Source: Trypanosoma brucei gambiense DAL972 (taxonomy: Eukaryota > Euglenozoa > Kinetoplastea > Trypanosomatida > Trypanosomatidae). Taken from it: 64,000 nucleotides of DNA. The stretch spans positions 2,062,071 to 2,126,070 of the forward strand of contig NC_026740.1 of NCBI RefSeq assembly GCF_000210295.1, in the 5' to 3' direction. Shown here in pieces: positions 41,289-53,300 of this stretch (position 1 is the first letter of the stretch; every line of letters begins with the position of its first letter). Under the pieces are notes generated by a model, which saw nothing but the letters and a program-made list of their open reading frames with translations, was not told the DNA's origin and did not search any database. Made by a program: the position numbers and the translations under genes.

Positions 41289-42312
41289 CGCGCCTCCCCC
41301 TTTGCCTTTTGTATTTTTGGTGAGGGAAAGAGTGTGGATTGTGTAAAAAGGTGGAAAGGACGATTTGAGTGACGTAAGAAAGGAAGGGTTGCGGAAGAAG
41401 TGGAGCTGCACACCCAGCGACTTTGGACAATACAAACGGGTGTAACACTGTGCTGAGAATGCTTTCACCTCCTCTCTGCTTAACTGTCCCCATGCATTTG
41501 GCTGTGAGCACCAGATATCCCTTCGGATGCTGAGAATGGCCTCTGAGGAACTGTGCACCACTTCTTGGCAAGCGTAAATTCCACCGGAAGTTATTTAGTG
41601 GTTGCGTAAAAATAGGATTGGCGAATGTTTCCGTAGATTGATGCTTTGTTCCCCAGATATTTCTCTAGTATAAAGTATGTTGAGCACTTACAAATTCGTA
41701 CGTTATGTCGAAACTTTCTCATATTTGGTAATTCAGGAGCTTTTAAAAAAAAATCTCATTTACCAGCACTGTTTGCTTTTTGCTGAGAAGGCAAATAACC
41801 GCAAAAAATTCTACGCAGACCACATGAGCTTTGGTGGGGCGTAATTTGTACATGTAAAGCGTGTACATGGAGTTTGCAGTTGTTAAACACATGCACTGGA
41901 AAGCCTCAAACAATAGGAGCAGCAGTAACAAGTAGACGTGCTTGTAATGATGGATGAAAAAGATGTGCTTGTAGCGGAGTATTGCCGCCCAGTAAAGCAA
42001 GTACCGCCCAAAGATTAATGACCCCCCTTCCCCGAAGATACCGGTGTCGTTACCGCCAAGCGAACCAGTTAAAGCAAAAACAAAAAAAACACAAAAAAGC
42101 GAAGTAAGGCGTACATGCTTACGCTTGTAAAGGGATATAATACATAAAAAATGTAAAAAAGAAGTATGGTAAGTTAAAGGAGGCGGGGGGAGGGGGGAGG
42201 GAAAGGAACAAAGGACCGGGTAAATCGTTGTCGTAACAGCTTCTTGTGGTAACTGAGGGCAGGATAACTCAAGAAAAGCAACCTTTTAAAAACTCATCGG
42301 GGTATCTCTGCA
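41289..42312. other. Spacer right of the duplicated block
   Basis: It contains the LRR copy 3 leader, the block edge at 41456 and the 3'UTR of the 1318-residue gene. From 41457 to about 41561 the sequence is of coding-like composition and continues the LRR frame for some 36 codons (AWGQLSREEVKAF), possibly a fragment of another gene that I do not recognise. A G-rich run lies at about 42183-42199. Confidence 0.5.
41306..41307 (-). promoter_or_regulatory. Predicted spliced-leader acceptor AG, LRR copy 3
   Basis: It has the same pyrimidine tract and first AG as copy 2, retained within the duplicated part, so this copy keeps its processing signal. Confidence 0.6.
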
Positions 42313-45300
42313 TTACACTCCGACACTGCCGGGCCGTGTTCGCCGGAACTTTGGCTGCGACAGGCGCTCCGACAAGCAGCGCTGCGCCTCTACGGCTTTG
42401 GGCCCGTGCGGTATCTCTCGGATTAGGACATACGGCCTGCCTTGCTCGTCCAGCTTTACCTCCTCTAAAACCACTACGGAGGTTGACGATGTGTCCTCAT
42501 TCCTTTTCCCCTCCTGTGATATTGTCCGCCTTATACTCCGGCGGCGCAGTAGAGGGGAATCTCCTGTATCCTGCCGCCCTGAACAGCTAAACGCTCGTGT
42601 TGGCTGCCACGTTGATTTTCTTCTCGCCGACGTGGACGAAAGCTCCCTTAGTAGCAGCCTTGTCACATCTGCCGTGCGACGGGTGCCACTGCATGAGCTT
42701 ACACTCATACTGCGCGCAGGATCCGCTCTTTTCGATGGCGTTGGACCCGTTCGATCCCGCCGCCGGTCGTGGGCAGCGCTGAAGTTGGAAGCATGTGGTG
42801 CCCGAACATTCCTAACCGGAGTATTGGACCCGGCGCTTGATGAGCTGCGAGGCCTAAACGCCCAGCGGAGGTCTACTACGGGAATGGCAACGCCGCCCAC
42901 ATTTCGCTCGGTGGTGGCTGCTGAGGGATCACTGCCTTCCGGCCCGGTCTTTCTAGAGGTTCCTGTCGGCGCGTCATCCATCCACGAGGCTGAGGTGGAC
43001 AGAGAGCCGGGCACGCGACCACTAATACGCTCATCGCTCACATGGAGCTTTTCAGCACATTGTCTACGCGAGCGTTGCGATTCTTCCTTACTAGGTGACC
43101 CGCAAGTTTCCCGTTGTGTCTCGAAAACTGACGGCTTGCACGGAGAAACGTTTGTGGAAAGTTTCTTGTCGGGGGGCACTGTGGAAGATATGCATCCATC
43201 TGCGTCGATGACCCTCGCTGTTGCCTTCAGGTTACGGTCTCGTTTCAAACCGTCAGCATCTGATGGGGCTGCAGCCATGCCGGCTGGTGTTCTGCGTCTC
43301 TCCGCGCTACTATGACCACTCTCAGCTGCACGGGTTCCCCTTCCCTTGCGTGTCGAGTCCCGTGTCTCATCTTTGGGCTCGGCAGATAGTCTCCGTTCTT
43401 GCATTTGGCTCGCCTTTCGCTGGCTCAGATTTTTATGCAGGTCAGCTGCACCGTCGCCGCGGGCGTGGCTACGTCTACGTGCCATATGGCTGCACCTGTG
43501 CGTGCAGGTTGAGCGGCAACAGCAACAACTGGGTGAGCGGTCGAATGTGTGTGACGCGCGACGTGGGCGGTCTGCCCGGCCCGAATCGCTGGAGCGACAC
43601 CGGTCGCTCGTGTAGTTGTCTCTGGCGCTCATTGAGCGCGAGGACCTCCTTCTTCCACCACTGACGTACCCCATCGAAGACGGAGGAGGAGCACCGGGCA
43701 ACAGGAAGTCCAAACAACCCCTGCCGTGCCTCCACGGGGACCTCCTTTCTTCCCCTTCGTGCATGTACCCGGTGCAACGGCCGCCGTGGAGTGCTCGCCT
43801 GGTCGGCGTCCTCGTGCATGTTAAGCGAGAGGACTTGTGCCTACGCGATTCTTCCATCTCTTGCTTAAGCAGAAAGTACAACTTGTACACGTCTGTTGCA
43901 CGGAATATAGAGGATGGCGAAGAGGAATGACCGTTATTGGAGGCACCGCGGCTACGCCCATGCGCTTTAGTCCTACGTTGCCCCCTGTCGGTGTAACCAT
44001 GCGTGTGGCCTGGCTGATGCCCACCATGCTTGTGTGGCGAAGTTCCCCCCTTGTCACATTTATCTCCCGAATATGATTCCACGGATGCATCGCTGTCGGT
44101 GTCACTGTCTTCTTCCTCTTCCCTCTCGTCTTCGCTGCTGTCGGGTTGCGGTGGCCTCCGTTTCCTATTCTGCCCTACACGGGGATCAACCAATTTGGAA
44201 GCTGAAGGCTTACGCCGTGGCGAAGGTTTCTTCACAGGACTCGAAGTGTCCTTTTCCCTTTCCTTAGTACGACCGCGACTGTGACGATCGTTGGCTCCTA
44301 CTGGCGTGACTCTTTTGCCCGAGCTGGACGGACTGCGATTTGGTTCCCTGCAGTTCGTTGCCGTGCTCTTCACTTCCCGTAGGACCTCCTCACCTCGTTC
44401 GGACGCTATTTCACCGTGGTGGGAACGTGGGGGATGCGTGGACCGCTTATCCTCTCCCCGCGTGCCGCCGTGTTCTCGCTCATCTGTGGCATGTTTTCTA
44501 TTCGGTTCGGGACTCTTGGCCTTCTGAATTTCTCGGATTACCCTTCCCGCCCCCGCTCTAGAGGTGTTGACAGTGGGTGGCACATCATTACTTACTGTCT
44601 CTTTCTTTTGAAAAGAAGTTACACCACTTCCCGTTGTGGATGCCCCTGTGCCAACACCACTTTTAACCACGGGCTGGGGTGGTGTTGGAGTTGCTTTGGG
44701 GGTGACGGCAGGGGAGGGGATGCGTTCCTTAGTAGGCTGAGTTTCTTCGTGCCTCGTTTTCATTGGGGCGGTGCCCTTTACTGGCGCCGCATGATTTGCG
44801 AAAGGTGCGGGGGTTTCCAAACTTTTGGCCTCAGCTGGAGCTTCTTTGACAACAGGTTCAACATTATCAGCACGTCTCGGTGCCTGCGTTGCGCTACTTT
44901 CCTGATTTCGACCAGTCATACCGCGGCGATCGTCTGACTTTTTTACTTTCTCCGTGGTCGTCGGGATCTCTACTGTTGCCCGCTTCTTGGCCTTCGCGTC
45001 TACCTCCTCGGAGTCCGAATCTGAATCGGAGTTACGGGGGCGGGGCACCGGCATGGACATGATGGGTTTCAGCTGCGCGTTGCGGTTGCGCTGATTACCA
45101 ATACCAACAGCACTGAGTCCGTCACTGCTGCTGCTGTCATCATCTAAAGCCCTTGTTGTAGATAAAGAGGCTGTCGCTCCCTCATCCTTCTGCCTCCTTT
45201 TGTTCGTTTGGTTTTTCTCGTGAGAGGCGGACTGGATCTCCCGGGAGGAAACGGGGTTGGATCTTCGTTTCCCACTGGAACAAGGTGTGTCGGCTGCCGG

Positions 45301-46269
45301 CAGTGTCCTGCTCTGCGTCATGTCAGCAGTATGACGCAAAGGCGATGCCCCACCCGTGCCACCGCTTCCACTTTGCATGACCCTTTGCCTAAAGGGTGTT
45401 GCATTAGCAGATTGAGAGTGTTTCGTAGGATCGACATAACTTGTTCCTGGTGTGGCGTTCGCCAGCATGTTTGAGCGGAACCGTTGCTCGGGGTCCGCTA
45501 CAGGCTGTTGTAGCATCGTGTTGTGATTTCGTGCCGCCGGCGCTGATGCCTCTTCTTGTTGCTGCTGTTGTTCCGCATTCCCCTTTTTGTTTCCCTTCTT
45601 GAACACATTAAATATCCCCTTCACGGATCCCCATACTCCCTTTGAACTTGACTTCTTTGAAGCGGATGATTCTGTTGGAGCAGACTCCTGCTCCACTTTG
45701 TCTTCGGTGGTATTTGTGGTGGATGGGGGTGGTGCAACGGGACCGTGAGCAGCGGATCCCTGCTGGGGTTGTAAAGGCATAGTTTGACGCTGGTTGTTTA
45801 TGTAAGGGTACAAATGCGTGTTCTGGTGCAGTGGAGGCTGCGAAGCAGGAATCATACCACCTGGGTGCATCAAAATGCCGCTCCTGGAAAGAGGTGCCGG
45901 AGCCCCCGGGTTGTAAGGTTGGACCTGAGACGGGTCCTGCCTGAAAGTCATTGGTCGCATTTGGGGTTGACAGAAGCGTGGGTCCATTCCCTCAGCAACT
46001 CTAAGTGGGGATTGCTGACTAACGAGCCTTGGGTCTCCTCGCGACAAGTGCCGTACGTTTGGGGCCATTCCCCCGGGACCAACTAACATATAATTCCCTG
46101 GCGGTGGTTGCCCTGGTGGTGCCTGACCAGCGGCCAACCCACCCCGCGGTTGCGCATTCGCTGTTCCATACCCGTGCTGCATCTGCACGGGCACACTTCC
46201 TGGGGGAGCGGAGCCCAACATGTCGGTAAGTGACAGCTCCTTATCCTTTTCCGCCTTCTTTTTTCCCAT
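42313..46269 (-). CDS. Hypothetical disordered protein, 1318 aa, Ser/Arg-rich
   Basis: It runs from ATG 46269 (MGKKKAEKDKELSLTDMLGS). Residues 1-190 are Pro/Gln/Gly/Met-rich. At 211-231 a basic amphipathic segment (GVWGSVKGIFNVFKKGNKKG) is followed by a poly-Gln run. The long middle is charged and low-complexity, with acidic patches (SSEDEREEEEDSDTDSDAS) and an Arg/Ser/Cys/His-rich stretch (about 880-960). A short helix (DVYKLYFLLKQEMEESRRHK) lies near 815. The last 60 residues look ordered (VVVLEEVKLDEQGRPYVLIR). I recognise no family. The Arg/Ser composition suggests a phosphoprotein, RNA-associated or cytoskeletal; the amphipathic segment could bind membrane. Confidence 0.75.
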   Translation of the reverse strand: MGKKKAEKDKELSLTDMLGSAPPGSVPVQMQHGYGTANAQPRGGLAAGQAPPGQPPPGNYMLVGPGGMAPNVRHLSRGDPRLVSQQSPLRVAEGMDPRFCQPQMRPMTFRQDPSQVQPYNPGAPAPLSRSGILMHPGGMIPASQPPLHQNTHLYPYINNQRQTMPLQPQQGSAAHGPVAPPPSTTNTTEDKVEQESAPTESSASKKSSSKGVWGSVKGIFNVFKKGNKKGNAEQQQQQEEASAPAARNHNTMLQQPVADPEQRFRSNMLANATPGTSYVDPTKHSQSANATPFRQRVMQSGSGGTGGASPLRHTADMTQSRTLPAADTPCSSGKRRSNPVSSREIQSASHEKNQTNKRRQKDEGATASLSTTRALDDDSSSSDGLSAVGIGNQRNRNAQLKPIMSMPVPRPRNSDSDSDSEEVDAKAKKRATVEIPTTTEKVKKSDDRRGMTGRNQESSATQAPRRADNVEPVVKEAPAEAKSLETPAPFANHAAPVKGTAPMKTRHEETQPTKERIPSPAVTPKATPTPPQPVVKSGVGTGASTTGSGVTSFQKKETVSNDVPPTVNTSRAGAGRVIREIQKAKSPEPNRKHATDEREHGGTRGEDKRSTHPPRSHHGEIASERGEEVLREVKSTATNCREPNRSPSSSGKRVTPVGANDRHSRGRTKEREKDTSSPVKKPSPRRKPSASKLVDPRVGQNRKRRPPQPDSSEDEREEEEDSDTDSDASVESYSGDKCDKGGTSPHKHGGHQPGHTHGYTDRGQRRTKAHGRSRGASNNGHSSSPSSIFRATDVYKLYFLLKQEMEESRRHKSSRLTCTRTPTRRALHGGRCTGYMHEGEERRSPWRHGRGCLDFLLPGAPPPSSMGYVSGGRRRSSRSMSARDNYTSDRCRSSDSGRADRPRRASHTFDRSPSCCCCRSTCTHRCSHMARRRSHARGDGAADLHKNLSQRKASQMQERRLSAEPKDETRDSTRKGRGTRAAESGHSSAERRRTPAGMAAAPSDADGLKRDRNLKATARVIDADGCISSTVPPDKKLSTNVSPCKPSVFETQRETCGSPSKEESQRSRRQCAEKLHVSDERISGRVPGSLSTSASWMDDAPTGTSRKTGPEGSDPSAATTERNVGGVAIPVVDLRWAFRPRSSSSAGSNTPVRNVRAPHASNFSAAHDRRRDRTGPTPSKRADPARSMSVSSCSGTRRTADVTRLLLRELSSTSARRKSTWQPTRAFSCSGRQDTGDSPLLRRRSIRRTISQEGKRNEDTSSTSVVVLEEVKLDEQGRPYVLIREIPHGPKAVEAQRCLSERLSQPKFRRTRPGSVGV

Positions 46270-47385
46270 TAAGGAGGCGGCGGAAGAAACCGGAAGAAAA
46301 TCGCCCTAAAAGGATTCCCGGCTCTTCCGAGCTCCTCGTATTCCTGGCTTGCACTTCGTATATATTTGTATAAATCTATATCTCTCAGTATAAACAATTA
46401 TGTATATGTGTGTCTATCTATAGTTTACTTTCCTTCTCTGCCTCAGCCTTTCCCCTGGCTGCAGAAGGCTCGAAACAGGTTTACTTCATATGTATGTTTG
46501 CAGTGAAGGGTAAAGTGGGAAGAGGGTTAATGTAGAAATGGAAAGGAGGGTGTTTGACTGAACGCCAAACTACTTTCCACGCACACCTCTAAGTAGCAGA
46601 GGAGGAGGGTGTGCAAAAACAAACACACACACACGCAGAAAAAGGAAGCGGGAAATGGGCCGATACGGTCATTTTTTTTTTTCAAAATTAACTTGCTTAT
46701 TGCTTCTTAGTTTGTAACTAAAGAAGGTGTCTGGGGCGGGGATGGCAACATATAGCCACTCGAATTGTGCAAAGGTTGGCGCGGGGGCGCCTTCTTACGC
46801 TATACACTTCATTTTTACCTCCTTCATTTTCGAAGAATTCTGTGCGTAAGGTACAACAAATATCAACATTCAGTTTCTATCGAAACCAACTCAACGTATG
46901 CCTGATAAAAAAAAAAAATCTATGCGTTCTAACCCCCATACAAATGTCAAAACAAAAAAAAAACACACGTACGGGGCCATGTTTCTATGGCACATATATG
47001 ATAGAAGAACAAAGAAAGCCATTGCTGTCTGCGTCACCCCATTCCACTCCCTCTTTTTCTCCACTCAGCAGCATGCCCTGTGGCGCGGGGGAATGATATC
47101 TGCTGCGTAAAGATTCTACATTCCTTTCCCTTTCCTCCCTTTCGGCGGCCGCATCAGCTGTTCGGTCGTGACACGTCGTGGAGTGTGTTTGCTCCCACCC
47201 TCACCAGACAATTGCCGTTTTGTAAGCGGCACCTGGACCGGCCATCTTGTACCATATCCCATCTCCCAATGGAGTACTACGTGACGTCTCGCCATATGCT
47301 TCCCCACTCTCTGACGCTTAAAACGGCGCCACGTATCGGCATGCGTGCGTCATGTGCCACACTTTGGACATTTGTTCGCGACCGC
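46270..47385. other. Intergenic spacer
   Basis: It holds the leader of the 1318-residue gene and the 3'UTR of the PG-rich repeat gene. It has T10, A12 and CA runs. No supported gene is seen. Confidence 0.55.
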
Positions 47386-50300
47386 TCAAGCAGCACGCAT
47401 AGATTTGGGGAATCTGAAAGCCGGACCACCGTGGGTCTCGGTAGGGTACGGGTGGTAATATTCACCGGGACCCACGCCATTGCCTGCTTCAAACTCAGCG
47501 AAGCGATCGGCAGAAGCGAATGTGAAGGCAAGTACGGTGGGTCTTGCGTCAACGGGGTGGTGATATTCACCGGGACCGGGTGCGTCCTCCTGAGCAGATT
47601 CCAGCGTCATAGAGCGTGGCCCCCTGCCGAAGGTAAATGCGGGGCCGGGTTTTAAGACGACTGGGCCACCTGTTAGATATGCCCCCGGTCCTGGAACATC
47701 TTCTGCTCTGCACTGCACCTCCCGCTCCGCTGCCCCAAACGGTACGGCCTTTTGGTTTAGTGTGGAAGGGATAACGTACGCTGCAGGCCCGGGTGTTGCG
47801 TTCACCCGCGCTTCAAATACGGCTGTCGAATCAACGGTGGGCAATGGACCGAAGGAAACTGCACGAGTTGTTTCGGTAGGTCGTGGACAATAGGCACCGG
47901 GGCCAGGGACATCTTCCGTTTGGCGGCCATCGCCGTACGTTGGTTTCCCTTTCAGAGTGAAGGCGGGACCTGAATGGCATTGCTGCATGTATCGATCCGT
48001 GTCGTAACTTCCGGGCCCAGGTAAACCATCACTGTTCTCGGCAGCGCCCGATGGCTTCCCCTTCACCGTAAAAGCTGGTCCCGGTTTAAACTGTTCTGCG
48101 TAACTGCTTACGTTGTAGCTTCCGGGACCGGGGACGTCGGCGTCGACCCCGTCGCTGGTCACTTGTTTTCCTTTGAGCGTGAAGGCAGGGCCCGACTGAA
48201 ATTGTTCCGTATAGCGGCTAACGTCGTAGCTACCGGGTCCAGGTACATCGGCACTACCTTCAACTTGGGATGCTTTTCCTTTCAAAGTAAAGGCTGGGCC
48301 CGCCTGACACAGTTCCATGTAGCGATTGATATCGTAACTGCCAGGTCCCGGAGCATCAATACCATTCTCACCATTATACGTGGCCTTGCCCTTTAGGGTA
48401 AACGACGGCCCTGCGTGGTGTTGTTCGAGGTAACGATTCGGATCGTAGCTCCCCGGACCTGGAGCGTCAGCTTCGTTGTCATTTTGCGCTGCTTTTCCCT
48501 TCAAAGTAAATGAAACCCCCGACTGACACTGCTTCAAATATCGATTCACATCGTAGCTTCCCGGCCCAGGAACGTCGCCATCGGCACTGTTACTGTTAAA
48601 CGCATCCCTCCCTCGGAGAGTGAAGGCAGGACCCGCTTGACACCGCTCCAAGTACTGACTGGCATCATAGCTTCCAGGACCAGGGATATCAGGCCCCTTC
48701 TGCCCAGTGTCGCTTGGTTTCCCCCTTAACGTGAATGAAGGACCTGCCTGACACAGTTCCATACAGCGATTGATATCATAACTCCCAGGTCCCGGAGCAT
48801 CAATACCATTCTCGCCATTATACGTGGCCTTGCCCTTTAGGGTAAACGACGGCCCTGCGTGGTGTTGTTCGAGGTAACGATTCGGATCGTAGCTCCCCGG
48901 ACCTGGAACGTCAGCTTCGCTGTCATTGCCATTACACGCACCTTTTCCTCGAAGTGTGAACGCGGGTCCTGACTGAAACTGCTCCAAGTATCGGTTCGCA
49001 TCATAACTACCGGGGCCGGGAATGCCAGCACTGTTTTCGTCAACGCAGGTTGGTTTTCCCTTCAACGAGAAGGCGGGGCCCATTTGGCACCTTTCCAAGT
49101 AGCTACTCACGTCATAGCTTCCGGGACCGGGGACGTCAGCATCATGTCCGCCGACGGGGGCTGCTTTCCCTCTCAATGAGACCGACGGGCCGGCTTGGCA
49201 TTGTTCGAGATAGCGATTTGGGTCGTAGCTTCCCGGACCAGGAACATCACCATTGCCACTGCTGCCGTTAAATGTACCTTTCCCTCGAAGAGTAAACGCA
49301 CGACCCGCCCTACTTTCATCTATGTAGCGACTTGCATCGTAGCTCCCAGGACCAGGAAGGTCACCACCGTTTTCATTCTGTCCTGGTTTACTTTTAAGAG
49401 TGAATGCGGGCCCAGCTTGATATGCGTTCAGGTAACGGTTCGTATCGTAGCTACCGGGCCCTGGTACATCGGCATCTACCGTGGGGGCTTTCATGCGCTC
49501 TTCAGCACCAAAGGAATAGGTGTTGCCCGCTGTGGTGTTCCAGGTAGAGGGGATATCATAATCACCAGGTCCAGGACGCGATGAAGCATCATTCAGCTCT
49601 GCCGGCGAATGGCGCGGTGCCTGTGGGAACGACACACCATCCTTCGTACCTCTGGCCTCTGCGGGACTGTACGACGCCGGACCTGGACTCTCTCCCACTG
49701 CGCCACCGCTGAGTCCAGGGAAGCGCTCGCTCGTGAAACGCATCGCTACGCCACCGTCCACAATACTCCCAAGCCCTCCACTGCTGACCTCGTAGTGACC
49801 TGGTCCTGGCTGTTCTCTGAGATCGTTATTGTTGGCACCAACCCCTGTGGCAACACGGGGCGCTCGACCAATAAAGGGCCCTGAGGTCCGTTGCGCCGAT
49901 TGAATGCTGTATGCACCGGGCCCAGGTCCTTCGGTTTGGGCAACTTGGCCATCTGGGAACCGTGCAGCCTTAACAAATGAAGTGGCCCCGCTCCCACCAT
50001 CGACCGCAGGAAATGCGGGCTGCACCGAGTACGTGCCAGGGCCTGGAAGTTCGGCTTTTTGCATATCAACCGCCATGCGATCCTGGGCAGCAGCCCGTCC
50101 GATGGAATACGCTATCCCCTCACGGTTTTCCACCCTTAGGTCGTAAGAACCTGGCCCTGGGGCATCTTCAATGCCACCCGTGTTTGCTACGTCCCTTTGT
50201 GCGGTGCCAAAAATAACGGAAGGTGTATCCGTCGGCAGCGCAGGGTTGTAGTGTCCAGGTCCCGGATGGTTTTGTCCACTGAGGTTGTTCAAACCTCCGC

Positions 50301-53300
50301 TTGTTTGGCGCGGCCCAATGCCAAAGAGAGCTGCTGTTGCCGTTAGTGAGGGTTCTTGTGGGCTATATGTTCCTGGTCCGGGCCCATCCGTTCCTAGAGT
50401 GAGCGAAGCGTTTCTTCCTCCCATGGGGAAAGAGTATGCTTGGGAAGAGTCCCATTGCGGATGGTGGGGCATGTACTGCCCGGGTCCAGGGGCTTCGTCC
50501 TCCCCTCTCTCGGTTGCAAAGCGAGGACCTATGGGAAAGGCGGAAACAACGGCTCGGCGATGAGATAAATCTTCCCCAGTGTAGTCGTACTGCCCAGGCC
50601 CAGGGACGTCGCTTCCCTCAAGACTGGGCGCCTCCCGGGTAGCTGTGGGGAAGCGATAGACAGGTGCCGTCGGTGACGTTGCACGCGACGTCCCAACATT
50701 ATACGTTCCTGGTCCCGGCCCTTCCTCATGGTTCAAAGAGCCCAAGGCACGTGGTTCGACACCGAACCGTGTGCCTGTAGCTGTGAGTGTGGGGATGGTG
50801 ACATCGTAGGCTCCGGGGCCGGGTGTGGTTCCATCGTTCTCGGTAGCATCCTGTGGCATGCGAGGTTCCACTCCAAAAGAGTAGGCTGCTCCACCTACCT
50901 TGGTGCTTAGGTCCTCCGGATGATATTGGCCAGGCCCGGGAAGAAGTGCGTGTTCTCGTTCCTTCAGATCGAGGACACGTGGCCCCCTGCTGAACACAGG
51001 AACACCAGCAGCCGCTGTGAGGGTTCCACGATCTTCTATTGAATAGTACCCAGGTCCCGGAGTGACGTCGTTGTCACCACCTGCAGCAGCCCCCGCAACA
51101 TTGTCGAACCGGGGTGCTGTTGTGAAGGAGACCGGACCGACTGGTGACGCGCCTCCAGTGGTCGGGTCTAACGAATACGCTCCGGGTCCCGGGATGCTCC
51201 AACTGTCTTCATGAGACTGTAGACGAGGTGCCATGCCAATTATGGCGGAGCGCGCACAAGAGGCCTTGCTATCGTGGGGATTGTAGTGACCCGGACCAAC
51301 CGCCAACTCGCCGTGCCGCTCCTCCTGTATTCGTCCATCCGCGGCGCTACCGAACGTGGTGTGAAAGGTGTGCGGGACGGGAAGGATAACTTCGTATGAT
51401 CCTGGACCGACACCGGGTCGCATAAGCGCTTCACGCTCTTCTGGTGATGTCGGGTGTTGCGGCGACGAACCAAAGACTACACCTGGGATCGTGCGTCCAT
51501 GTGGGTCTTTTGGAGCATACGCCCCTGGACCAGGGACAGCCTCTGCGGGATCAGCCCGTTGGGACGGTTTGCCACAAGATATGCCGAAGTTCACGACATT
51601 AGTTGGGGTTGGGCTCTGCCGAGTGTCATATGCTCCAGGACCCGGTACCTCATTAAGTGTATCGGCAGCAAACCTGGGACCGGCGCTCCACACTGCCCCC
51701 GATGCGGGACCTTTAGGCACTTGGGGATCGTATGAACCTGGTCCAATCCCGTCGTTGCCATCGTGGTTCCCCACGGAGTGGTCGATGCTTAAAAGGCGTG
51801 GCTCTGTGCCAAACACTGCCGCCCCCCTGTACTCCGGAGGTCTCTCTATTGTGTAGGCCCCTGGTCCTGGGACATCTTGACGATCTTTTTCCCCACCGCT
51901 AGTCTGAAACCTTGCAGCTTCACCAATCACGACGGCCCGGGTGTTCGGCATCGGATCTTGTGGATCGTATTCTCCGGGTCCGGGAACTGACACACTGGGT
52001 TCTGGGCCGTCAAGTTTCTGACCGATTGAAAAAGACGGGCTATTCTTCGGCATGGCGATCTCGTACGCACCCGGGCCTGGTTTTTTTGCGGCTTCATCCT
52101 CGTTGAATGGTAATTCTCGTGGGGCACTTCCGAAGAAAGCGGCACGGCCCCTCGTTCCCACATCCCCACAATCAGCATCGTAGTGTCCTGGTCCGGGGGT
52201 GGCCACCACACCGGCAGCTCCTTCAGCACCCGGTTCGCTACTCTCCGCAAATCGCGGTGCGGTGGCGTTTAATAGAGGCGACACGACCCGTGGCTCCTGT
52301 ACAGTGGTAAGTGCTGTGTAAGTGCCTGGCCCCGGCACATCAGCACAGCAGTCGAAGCCAAGCGTTGATACTCGTTGTGCGGTACCCATGATGGCAGACC
52401 GCACGGGACTGGTCTGTCTCTCTGTCTCGTAAGTTCCCGGTCCGGGGAGCGTCTCAGCAACTTTCGTCCCTTCGTGCAGCACACGCGGCGCTGTAGGGAA
52501 TAAGGGCGCAGAGGAATGCGAATGTTTTAGCTCATATGTGGAAACACTGTACTCACCAGGTCCTGGGGTAGGATGGGGCTCGAGAGGTGCCGAGGGCGAC
52601 TCCGACACAAGCCACCGTGGACCGGTAGACATTTGTGGCAATTCGTAGTGGCCGGGACCAGGCGTTGTATCCACCCGCTCTGCTGGTCGGCGTCCCATAA
52701 GGTAGGCTGGACCACTTTCCCTCCTGACGGGTTCATATGCCCCAGGTCCAGGTACTTCATGAGGGGAAGTGCGCTCCTTGCTCCACGGAGATCCACCACG
52801 TCTTACGTTCGTTATCACGGCACTGCGACCACTGACGGCTGTGCACCTGTCGCTTGGCACAGAAGCGGTATCGTACGTGCCTGGACCTGGTACGTTCGCT
52901 GGTTCAGAAGGTGGTGAAGAAGTGAGTGGCACTCGTCCATAACGTAGTAACTTCGCACGACCAAATGAGAAAGCAGGAGGGCTCCTCCGCCGCGCGTCGG
53001 AGAGTGTCGCGGCTTCTGGGTGATATTCGCCAGGTCCTGGTATGAGCACCGCCTCCTTTGTGGGAAGTATAGAAAGCTGACGACGACTACTCGATAGGGT
53101 GCGGGCACTTTTCTTTGATGAGGTTTCTGTCATACTCTTTTCCTTGACGTCGTACGCTCCGGGCCCGGGAAAATTATTGACAGCATGCAACTTTCGTTCT
53201 GCCCGTCCAATTAGCACCCCCCCAGTGGCCGTTTTCCCGGGGGACAATGCAGACGTACCTAATTCACCAGACACATCGTACGCCCCAGGACCCGGTGACA

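Larger units (their letters stand above)
40203..41455. repeat. Third partial copy of LRR segment (matches about 37706-38960)
   Basis: The offset is 2495 relative to copy 2. The match ends sharply after GTGTAACACTGTGCTGA; beyond this the flanks are unrelated, marking the right edge of the duplicated block. Confidence 0.93.

Noticed and set aside
41743..42000. Minus-strand frame of 85 codons with a Leu run, considered as a membrane protein or gene relic
   Set aside because: The hydrophobic run comes from a short GCA/ACA-type repeat; nothing else supports it.
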